Assembly (NCBI GenBank): GCA_028697515.1
Contig: JAQVEY010000078.1
Location: 1-8,604, forward strand
Direction of reading: 5' to 3'
From: Bacteroidales bacterium
GTDB taxonomy: Bacteria > Bacteroidota > Bacteroidia > Bacteroidales > ML635J-15
Length of the DNA: 8,604 nucleotides
Shown: in pieces, positions 1-5,995 of the stretch
Layout: every line of letters begins with the position of its first letter
How positions within the stretch are numbered: the first letter of the stretch is position 1
Program-made: the position numbers and the translations under genes
Notes under the pieces: model-generated
Databases searched by the model: none
Told to the model about the DNA's origin: nothing
Seen by the model: only the letters and a program-made list of their open reading frames with translations

Positions 1-42
1 TTTATAAAAAATTGAGGGCATTTTCAAAAAATAAATATTTAA

Positions 43-1698
43 TTAATCCTTAATATTTGGCAATTCAAGTCCATAGCCTTTTTTCTTATCAACCATTTTT
101 AATACAAAACCAAGGATTAGTGCAGCTACACCAAGTAAAGCTAACATTAGAAGAGGATTTGTATAATTATAAGAAACAGCAGCAACTTCAGGAGTCATAG
201 TTTTATCAGCCAAAGCTTGCGAGATATCGGGGTTCGAAGCATTTAATATCTTGCCTATAAGCAATGGGAAGAGCCACAAACCGATGTTTTGAATCAAGAA
301 AATTAGAGCATAAGCCGAACCTATTACTTTATTGTCAACTAATTTAGGTACACTTGGCCACAATGAAGCAGGCACAAGAGAGAAAGATGAGCCTAGTATT
401 AAAATTGTTAAAAACGCAACAATAATTCCACCTATTCCATTTCCTGCAAATAGAGGCAATATAAATGCGAAGGTCAAATGGCAAACAATAAGTAGAATTG
501 ATCCTATCATTAACATTGTAGCCGCTTTACCTTTTTTATCGACATATTTTCCAAGGATTGGGGTAATTCCTACTGCTAGCAATGGGAATACTGCAAATAT
601 TGATTCTGCCGATTGACGTTTGTAGGCCATATAACAAAATACCAGTAACGAAATTACAGAAATTACCAATAATATGACTTGTTTGCTTCTTTTGGTAAAA
701 TTACTCATAAATGCAGTTGCTGCAACAACAAGCATAACAGCATACTGAACATAAGTAACAGAATTTGATCCCCAGAAAGTATCTGCAGAGACCTCAGTAA
801 AGGTCAGATTACACTGCAACATATTAACGGCATATTTCTGAAATGGGAAAATAGCTGAATAATAAAGAACACAAAGCAAAGCAACAAGCCAGAAACCTGT
901 ACTTTTCATAATTTTTCCAATATCACGAATTCTGAATGGATCATCTTTTTCCTCAGCTTCACCTGTTTGTGCGTCAAGCTTTTTATCCATAAAGAAATAT
1001 ACGATAAACATTATAAGTGCAATCATTAAAAGAATAACTCCAAATGCAACAGAACGAGAAACGTCCACAGAACCGAAAGATCTAGCAATTACGGGTGAGA
1101 AAATCATACAAGTAGCAACTCCCAGACGAGCTAATGCCATTTCAGAACCCATTGCTAATGCCATTTCTTTACCTTTAAACCATTTAACAATACCTCTTGA
1201 AACTGTAATACCTGCCATTTCTACACCACAACCAAATACCATAAACCCAACTGAAGCTAATTTTGCGGAAGCGGGCATACCTCTATAAAATGGAGATACC
1301 CCAATTTCATCAAACAATGGTATATAGTTCAGATTATTGTTGAACCATGTTTCCAAACCTGAACCCATGAAGGCTTCTGTTACGGCATACCAGTTAATAG
1401 CTGCTCCGGTAAGCATTACAAGACCGGACAAAATAGCTGTAAATCTTACTCCCATTTTATCCAGGATTATACCTGCAAAGATTAGAAATAGAATAAATAC
1501 GTTTAAAAATGTCTCTGAGCCTGCATAAGTACCAAAAGCAGTTGAGTCCCAACCCCTGGTTGATTCCAATAAATCTTTTACAGGCGACAGTATATCCATA
1601 AAGATATACGAACAAAACATAGCAAATGCTAACAATACCAAAGCTGTCCATCTTATTGAAGGGACATCTCTCATCAATTTTTGAATTTTTTCAGTCAT
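43..1698 (-). CDS. MFS transporter, MFSD1-like (putative peptide/small-solute carrier)
   Basis: A 551-residue inner-membrane carrier of the major facilitator superfamily. I count about 14 hydrophobic segments, near residues 17-37, 61-79, 86-106, 146-166, 185-205, 215-237, 268-288, 312-332, 340-358, 366-384, 394-416, 422-443, 460-484 and 512-534. MFS motif A appears after TM2 (LDKMGVR, 79-85) and again in the second half (GKYVDKKGK, 383-391). From memory, the second half follows eukaryotic MFSD1: YYSAIFPF (279-286), PILGKYVDKKGK, and LVPASLWPSV followed by GSAYALIFLIQNIGL. MFSD1 exports dipeptides from lysosomes; a peptide-like substrate here is only inference. Residues about 300-362 seem to insert an extra two-helix hairpin between canonical TM7 and TM8. 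The charged 238-262 stretch is the usual central loop. The start ATG lacks a Shine-Dalgarno sequence, as is common in Bacteroidota. It stands alone, 295 bases from the next gene, and no terminator hairpin is visible in bases 1-42. Confidence 0.93.
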   Translation of the reverse strand: MTEKIQKLMRDVPSIRWTALVLLAFAMFCSYIFMDILSPVKDLLESTRGWDSTAFGTYAGSETFLNVFILFLIFAGIILDKMGVRFTAILSGLVMLTGAAINWYAVTEAFMGSGLETWFNNNLNYIPLFDEIGVSPFYRGMPASAKLASVGFMVFGCGVEMAGITVSRGIVKWFKGKEMALAMGSEMALARLGVATCMIFSPVIARSFGSVDVSRSVAFGVILLMIALIMFIVYFFMDKKLDAQTGEAEEKDDPFRIRDIGKIMKSTGFWLVALLCVLYYSAIFPFQKYAVNMLQCNLTFTEVSADTFWGSNSVTYVQYAVMLVVAATAFMSNFTKRSKQVILLVISVISLLVFCYMAYKRQSAESIFAVFPLLAVGITPILGKYVDKKGKAATMLMIGSILLIVCHLTFAFILPLFAGNGIGGIIVAFLTILILGSSFSLVPASLWPSVPKLVDNKVIGSAYALIFLIQNIGLWLFPLLIGKILNASNPDISQALADKTMTPEVAAVSYNYTNPLLMLALLGVAALILGFVLKMVDKKKGYGLELPNIKD

Positions 1699-1724
1699 AA
1701 GGAGAATTTTTATATTAATGAATG

Positions 1725-1732
1725 CAAATGTA
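1725..1732 (-). promoter_or_regulatory. Candidate proximal -7 box for the MFS gene
   Basis: The minus strand reads TACATTTG, an exact match to the Bacteroidota -7 consensus TAnnTTTG, placed so that the leader would be only about 20 bases. No TTTG or TTG occurs 17-23 bases upstream of it, so the -33 half is missing. It is an alternative to the better two-part match further upstream. Confidence 0.3.
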
Positions 1733-1861
1733 AAACTATTTTAACATAATTATATTTAATATGCATTTTTTTATCTTTTTTTCTTAATTAATAACACTAT
1801 TGTACGATAGCACTTTTTTTATCTAAATCTCGGCAAGCTACAATGGACTAATGCAAAACCG

Positions 1862-1890
1862 CAAACCTAAAAATATAACCACATTGCAAA
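1862..1890 (-). promoter_or_regulatory. Candidate Bacteroidota sigma-A promoter for the MFS gene
   Basis: On the minus strand there is TTTG (1890-1887), a 17-base spacer, then TAGGTTTG (1869-1862). Both halves match the described Bacteroidota consensus (TTTG/TTG, N17-23, TAnnTTTG). Transcription would start near 1855 and give a leader of about 155 bases before the MFS start codon. That leader includes an imperfect palindrome, CTATTGTACGATAG (1797-1810), which could be an operator or a leader hairpin. In AT-rich DNA such matches also arise by chance. Confidence 0.45.
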
Positions 1891-1993
1891 GAATTCTTTT
1901 GCCCTCATAAAAAATTGACTATGTATCTAACTATTTTGTAACAATATTTAAGGACAGTTTAAAGGTATTTTTTACTCAGTTAAAACAGATTTC

Positions 1994-3706
1994 TCAGTTT
2001 TTATTTATCAATTTTGTGGTTATAAGTGTATCATCTACATAAATATTTAATAAATACATTCCTATAGAAAACCCTTCTATATTCAAGCTATTATCATTAG
2101 AAAGCTTATGTTTTGGAATTAACACTTTACCTGAAATTGATGTAAAATCTAGATAAATTTCAGAATTATTATTATTATTACCTATTACTATATGAATTAA
2201 AGAAGTTGCCGGATTTGGATATACATTTATCTGATTACTCATTTCGGTTTGATTTAATACATCAGAAATAATTGTCAAATGTAAAACAACGACACTATCG
2301 CATCCGTTTATTGCTGTATAAGTCTCTGTATAATCGCCACTTTCGGTGTACAGCATTTCATTCCATGTATATGACTCTTCTGTAATTGAAAACTCTGTAT
2401 TAAAAGTTTCGTTTACACTTAAATTGAGATGTACAATACTATCGCATCCGAACTGTGAATTTAAAGTTTGAGTATATTCTCCTGCAGTAGAAAATTCATC
2501 TTCACCGAACTCAAAAACTTCCCCTTCGCAAATTGAATCGATGATAAATTGTTCGTAATGAGGATGTACTGTAAAAACAAAATCCTCGCTCATTACCATA
2601 CATTCATTACTTGGGCTCTCGCAGCTAATAATTACTTCTCCTGCCATTAAAGCGGAAATCAAAACCTCATTATCAGGGGCAGTTTGTTCTATTATTGCTA
2701 TTTCGCTATCAGAAACATACCAGGTAGCTTCTACATCTGAGGTTAAAGTTATGTTCCCACCATTACAAACAAAATTATCGCCACTAATCACAGGTGTGTA
2801 TGCGTTAGTCACAGTAATTGTTTGATTTACTAAAGCTCCCGGACATCCATCTGGATTATAAGTACAAAGCGATTGAACATCAAATGAAATTGAAGGGTTT
2901 TCAGTATCGTAAGGCGGTATTGTTCCTGTTAAAGTCAAAGTATTTGCATTTTCATCAATTATTGGCACTACCCACAAAGGTAATAATGCCATATTAACAG
3001 AGTCGTCATACTCGCCAATATTATAAACCAAATTTAATTCTTCACTTGGACAATATTCTGTATCTCCACTTGCGAATGCAATTGTATTTTCATCACAAAT
3101 TGTAATTGTAATTGCCTCGACAAATAGTGTTGTTGGATTATCGCAACTACCTGCAGCATAGTCGTCATGCGATTCAGTATCGCATCCTTCGGCACCATTT
3201 GCAGTAAAACTTGTCCATGTTGATGAGCCGGAGTTGGTACAAGATTGTATTTCTGCATTAAACTGATAAACTCCTGGCACATCAAAAACCATAGACAAGG
3301 CAACAGGTCTGTTACGACTTACACAATAGTTATCAAAAATACCTAAAGTGAAAGCCATATAAGATGTAAATAAAGGCTTTACAGATAAATAACCGGTTCC
3401 ATCTTCAATACTTTGAGTTATATAATTATCTCCCTGACTTCTTACGGTGTATTCAATACTACCGTATGTACCAACACTTTCGATTGGATTATTAAAATCA
3501 TCTTTGTAAATTTCATAATATATTGCACATAATTGATCAATAAGACCATACGAATACACTCTTGCTGTACAAGCAATCTCTGATCCAGAATAATAATAAT
3601 TATCTATTTCGGTGTATTCGACTTCGGGTATTTGGGCATTAGAAACACTCACAAATCCCCAAGTTAGAATTGTTAAAATAATTAAATGTTTTGTAAAATT
3701 TTTCAT
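1994..3706 (-). CDS. Secreted T9SS protein: Cys-rich module, Ig-like domains, two GCDS repeats, type A sorting tail
   Basis: A 570-residue exported protein with no recognisable enzyme motif. In order: a Sec signal peptide (1-24, cleavage likely SNA|Q); one copy of the unassigned Cys-rich module (about 26-203, six cysteines at 46, 60, 128, 156, 175 and 188) that is tandemly repeated in the large plus-strand gene; two probable Ig/PKD-like domains (about 204-300 and 301-381, the second with VCNGG at 313-317); two 48-residue repeats ending GCDS-x-V/I-x-x-LxL (383-432, 433-480); and a T9SS type A sorting domain (about 493-570, VYPNPA then ISGK and GMYLLNI). It should cross the outer membrane through T9SS and be anchored or released at the surface. 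The ATG lies four bases after the stop of the preceding gene, so the two are almost certainly cotranscribed. Five consecutive Asn codons (510-514) lie in the sorting tail. Adhesion or ligand binding is inferred from architecture only. Confidence 0.9.
   Translation of the reverse strand: MKNFTKHLIILTILTWGFVSVSNAQIPEVEYTEIDNYYYSGSEIACTARVYSYGLIDQLCAIYYEIYKDDFNNPIESVGTYGSIEYTVRSQGDNYITQSIEDGTGYLSVKPLFTSYMAFTLGIFDNYCVSRNRPVALSMVFDVPGVYQFNAEIQSCTNSGSSTWTSFTANGAEGCDTESHDDYAAGSCDNPTTLFVEAITITICDENTIAFASGDTEYCPSEELNLVYNIGEYDDSVNMALLPLWVVPIIDENANTLTLTGTIPPYDTENPSISFDVQSLCTYNPDGCPGALVNQTITVTNAYTPVISGDNFVCNGGNITLTSDVEATWYVSDSEIAIIEQTAPDNEVLISALMAGEVIISCESPSNECMVMSEDFVFTVHPHYEQFIIDSICEGEVFEFGEDEFSTAGEYTQTLNSQFGCDSIVHLNLSVNETFNTEFSITEESYTWNEMLYTESGDYTETYTAINGCDSVVVLHLTIISDVLNQTEMSNQINVYPNPATSLIHIVIGNNNNNSEIYLDFTSISGKVLIPKHKLSNDNSLNIEGFSIGMYLLNIYVDDTLITTKLINKN
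1997..2230 (-). other. T9SS type A C-terminal sorting domain of the 570-residue protein
   Basis: Residues 493-570 begin with NVYPNPAT, continue through a short beta-rich core with ISGK (about 524-527), and end with the GMYLLNIYVDD...TTKLI pattern. This is the usual shape of the Por secretion tail recognised by the T9SS translocon and cleaved by the PorU-type sortase in characterised species. It directs export across the outer membrane. Confidence 0.88.
2165..2179 (-). repeat. (AAT)5 trinucleotide microsatellite, five Asn codons
   Basis: Five consecutive AAT codons on the minus strand encode Asn 510-514 inside the T9SS sorting tail. A trinucleotide tract can lose or gain units by slippage without breaking the reading frame, so only loop length in the tail would change. 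It is short, so any variability is speculative. Confidence 0.7.
2267..2560 (-). repeat. Two tandem GCDS repeats
   Basis: Two 48-residue-period units (protein residues 383-432 and 433-480) share the pattern of an aromatic/acidic strand (FEFGEDEF or YTWNEMLY), then [AS]G-[ED]-Y-T-[QE]-T, then GCDS with V, and end in LxL-[ST]. GCDS lies at 420-423 and 468-471. Such units are frequent in surface and secreted proteins of Bacteroidota, usually as strings just before the sorting tail, which is where they sit here. They probably act as beta-rich stalk segments. Confidence 0.75.
3098..3631 (-). other. Single copy of the unassigned Cys-rich module
   Basis: Residues about 26-203 of the 570-residue protein align along their whole length with the four tandem repeats of the divergent gene. 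Shared landmarks are YTEI (31-34), YGLIDQLC (53-60), YEIYKDD (64-70), YTVR (86-89), FTLGIFDNYC (119-128), RNRP (131-134), a Gly-Val-Tyr strand (145-147), SCTN (155-158), CD (175-176), HDDY (180-183) and a final Cys (188). It differs from the repeats mainly in the middle (about 95-116). Its presence outside the repeat array shows that the unit is a portable domain. Confidence 0.85.
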
Positions 3707-3710
3707 AGGT

Positions 3711-5717
3711 TTAGCTCTTTATAAATTTATATTTTAACGTTTTGCTATTTGTTTGAACATTCACGAAATAAATACCATTTTCAAGTATTGATATGTCATA
3801 AATAATCTGATCTCTATTGTAATCACTCGACAAATTCAATATTCTTCCGTACACATCAGTTATTTGAATATTTTCAATTTCGCAATCTGAGTTTATTATA
3901 TTAACAGTATTACTTGCAGGATTTGGAAATAACTGTATTTTTTTTATTAGTTCAGATTCTATTGAAGTCATTGATATATTAATATAGAATTCGCATTCTA
4001 CAACATTTTCATTCGAGTCAGTAATTGTCCATTTAACTAATGTTGAACCACATAAAAACTCTGCATTTGCAAGACTCGACTCATTATTATAATCGTTAAC
4101 TAATGTAGCTATTTCACAATTATCATCATAAGACAAAGGATCAAATTCTGTTCCGTTAACAATATATGTATTTTCTCCGTAAGGTAGTGTAATTGAATCT
4201 ATAATTGGACATTCAACCGTAGGAGCTGTTGTATCAATTACGAAAAAGACAAAATCTATAGTTGTAAAATTTCCAGATTCGTCAGTTACAATAAAACTAC
4301 AAATATTTTCTTCTCCAACACAAAAGGTGCCTGATGCAGGTGTTTGATTTATTTCCAACTGATTATATTCTGTACAATTATCGTAGATATTTAAAATCTC
4401 TGATAAATCTGGGAGTGTTGCAGTACAATCATCTTCAGCTACTAATTGAAACAATAAAGATTCGTATTCTATTGTTGGAGATATTGTATCTATCACTTCT
4501 ATATAAAAACTAATTTCGTGATAGTTGTCAGACTCATCATAAGCCCTCAAAAAAATCTCATGCACACCACTATTCAAATCAGATCCGGGATATATAGATT
4601 GTGTATATATAAGATTTTCAGATAGAGTGATATCATCTGAAGCTATCATCAAATTTGTAAAAACTGGCATCTCTGCAATACAATTATTATTTGCATATAT
4701 CACTGTATCTGCATGATTAGAACTAATAACCGGAGGATTCGAGTCAATAACAAGTGAATTTAAATAATCATTTAAATAAGGACTTAGATCTAATTCATGC
4801 AATTTCTGTTTTATTGTAATCACTTTAACCAACTTTTCATTACTAGCATAATATATAAGATTATCATTACTTGCAATTCCTTCAACCTGATGCAAGGAAG
4901 CTGAAAAACTAATCTTACGTTTATTCCCACTAAAAAAATCATTCCCTGAGAAATCGTACAATAAATAGAAAAACGGTTGCACGTAACTAGAATAACCACT
5001 TAAAACAACAAGTTTTTTAGACCTATTATAATAGGCTCCAGTAATCAAACCACTAACATCTAATTCTGCTTTAAAACTAGCAACATGTACTCCTGGGTAT
5101 TTTGAAAGCGAATACAAAGCAGTCTTTTCAGACACCCATTGTTTTGTAAAAAGGAATATACTGTCTGTCGAAACAATAAAACTTTCACAATCAAAATCAG
5201 TCTCGTTTGCTTCGGTTGGGTTAAAATCTGTTTGATTAGAATAGGAAAAAAATATGGTATCTATTAACGGTGTTCCTGTGATTAGACTTTGTTTATCAAT
5301 CCTTAAAATATATAAATTCGTTCTATTACCCGATACATTATTTCCAAAATCTCCAAGATAAATATAATTACTATCCTGTGAAATTTCTTCCTGATCAATA
5401 TTTTCAGTACCGGTTAATTCGTACGATTCATAAGTATCTGGAGAATTAGGATTAAAAGAATACAAATTAATATCAGAATTATCGTTGTGTGTCCATAATT
5501 TATCATTCCAATAAATCAATCCAGAAGTCTCGACCATAACCTCAGGAAGTTCAACACTCGAAGATGCTGAAATCGATATATTGTCATAAGTACAGGAACC
5601 ATCATTGATAATTGCCTCAGAATTATAATTAGTTGCAAGTGGATCTGGACAACCGGGAGTTTGCGAAAACATCATGCTAGTAAAAAGTAACAAAAAACAA
5701 AAAATATAGTCCTTCAT
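3711..5717 (-). CDS. Secreted T9SS protein: probable beta-propeller, three HYR/Ig-like domains, type A sorting tail
   Basis: A 668-residue exported protein. A signal peptide (1-18, cleavage before Q19) is followed by a two-Cys motif, CPDPLATNYN...DGSCTY (23-44), of a type often seen at this place in Bacteroidota secreted proteins. Residues about 55-310 look like a beta-propeller: SGLIYWNDKLWTHND (65-79), YLGDFGNN (120-127), LYSLSKYPG (201-209) and HQVEGIA (276-282). Glu recurs in similar settings at 110, 178 and 279. Three HYR/Ig-like domains follow (about 327-410, 412-495 and 498-582) with joins such as DTTAPTVECP (495-504) and DNC motifs (446-448, 532-534). A T9SS type A tail ends the protein (about 594-668, QLFPNPAS). 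It is the first gene of a two-gene operon. No catalytic residues were recognised; a binding or calcium-dependent structural role is inference. Confidence 0.9.
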   Translation of the reverse strand: MKDYIFCFLLLFTSMMFSQTPGCPDPLATNYNSEAIINDGSCTYDNISISASSSVELPEVMVETSGLIYWNDKLWTHNDNSDINLYSFNPNSPDTYESYELTGTENIDQEEISQDSNYIYLGDFGNNVSGNRTNLYILRIDKQSLITGTPLIDTIFFSYSNQTDFNPTEANETDFDCESFIVSTDSIFLFTKQWVSEKTALYSLSKYPGVHVASFKAELDVSGLITGAYYNRSKKLVVLSGYSSYVQPFFYLLYDFSGNDFFSGNKRKISFSASLHQVEGIASNDNLIYYASNEKLVKVITIKQKLHELDLSPYLNDYLNSLVIDSNPPVISSNHADTVIYANNNCIAEMPVFTNLMIASDDITLSENLIYTQSIYPGSDLNSGVHEIFLRAYDESDNYHEISFYIEVIDTISPTIEYESLLFQLVAEDDCTATLPDLSEILNIYDNCTEYNQLEINQTPASGTFCVGEENICSFIVTDESGNFTTIDFVFFVIDTTAPTVECPIIDSITLPYGENTYIVNGTEFDPLSYDDNCEIATLVNDYNNESSLANAEFLCGSTLVKWTITDSNENVVECEFYINISMTSIESELIKKIQLFPNPASNTVNIINSDCEIENIQITDVYGRILNLSSDYNRDQIIYDISILENGIYFVNVQTNSKTLKYKFIKS
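3714..3938 (-). other. T9SS type A C-terminal sorting domain of the 668-residue protein
   Basis: Residues about 594-668 start IQLFPNPASNTVNI, carry the ITDVYGRIL turn (619-627) and end with NGIYFVNVQT...LKYKFIKS. All hallmarks of the family are present, including the Lys-rich final strand. It should route the protein through the type IX translocon. Confidence 0.9.
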
Positions 5718-5750
5718 AATAGATATTGCTTATTTATGAATATTAGGCGA

Positions 5751-5780
5751 TAAAGATACATTGATTTTTTAAAATACAAA
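5751..5780 (-). promoter_or_regulatory. Candidate promoter of the two-gene T9SS operon
   Basis: The minus strand has TTTG (5780-5777), an 18-base spacer and TATCTTTA (5758-5751). This matches the -33 element exactly and the -7 element TAnnTTTG except for the last base. The predicted leader is about 28 bases before the ATG at 5717. An exact -7 match, TAAGTTTG, lies at 5827-5820 but has no -33 partner at a proper distance. Confidence 0.4.
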
Positions 5781-5895
5781 AACAAATATTCTGATGTTCT
5801 AATTGCACTTTTCTCATATCAAACTTATCTGATATTTAAAATTGATATAAATTTTTCAAAATTTGCATTTTTTTTCTTAATTTGATAAATTATAA

Positions 5896-5903
5896 TATAT
5901 TTG
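5896..5903 (+). promoter_or_regulatory. Candidate -7 box for the tandem-repeat gene
   Basis: TATATTTG matches the Bacteroidota -7 consensus TAnnTTTG, about 93 bases before the start codon. Upstream TTTG sequences at 5881-5884 and 5862-5865 give spacers of 11 and 30 bases, both outside the usual range. An alternative pairs TTTG 5881-5884 with the poorer TAATTTAA at 5904 onward (19-base spacer). The composition makes chance matches common. Confidence 0.3.
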
Positions 5904-5995
5904 TAATTTAATTAGATATTTTAATATATATCAAAAAATTTTGTTTTAATTATTATGTTATATAGATTTTATAGTTTTATTTAAATTTTATTCAG

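Larger units (their letters stand above)
1699..1993. other. Intergenic spacer between the T9SS operon and the MFS gene
   Basis: This non-coding stretch lies between the stop of the 570-residue gene and the start of the MFS gene, both on the minus strand. It holds the two candidate promoters listed here, the 14-base imperfect palindrome at 1797-1810 and T-rich tracts around 1767-1784 and 1813-1820. I found no convincing stem-loop terminator after the stop at 1994, no RNA gene and no open frame with a plausible start. Confidence 0.6.
5718..5995. other. Divergent AT-rich intergenic region
   Basis: This 278-base spacer separates two oppositely transcribed starts and must contain the promoters for both directions. 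It is almost entirely A and T from about 5830 to 5990, with many short A and T tracts and weak inverted repeats, and so is likely curved or easily melted DNA. I see no conserved operator, no RNA gene and no coding frame in it. Confidence 0.6.

Noticed and set aside
12..35. Possible terminator after the transporter gene
   Set aside because: Only a four-base TTGA/TCAA stem can be formed, too weak to call a terminator in AT-rich sequence.
332..616. Plus-strand open frame of 94 codons inside the transporter gene
   Set aside because: It is antisense to a well-supported transporter gene, has no family resemblance, and no start signal. The same applies to the frames at 1337-1528 (plus) and 1457-1651 (minus, out of frame).
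1699..1704. AAGGAG resembling a Shine-Dalgarno sequence next to the transporter start
   Set aside because: It reads AAGGAG on the plus strand, but the gene is on the minus strand, where the mRNA reads CTCCTT. It cannot act as its ribosome binding site.
3034..3303. Minus-strand open frame of 89 codons
   Set aside because: It lies in another frame within the 570-residue gene, whose domains and sorting tail clearly define the real frame.
5930..5950. AT-only inverted repeats in the divergent spacer
   Set aside because: Short A/T complementary arms are expected by chance at this composition and show no GC-containing core.
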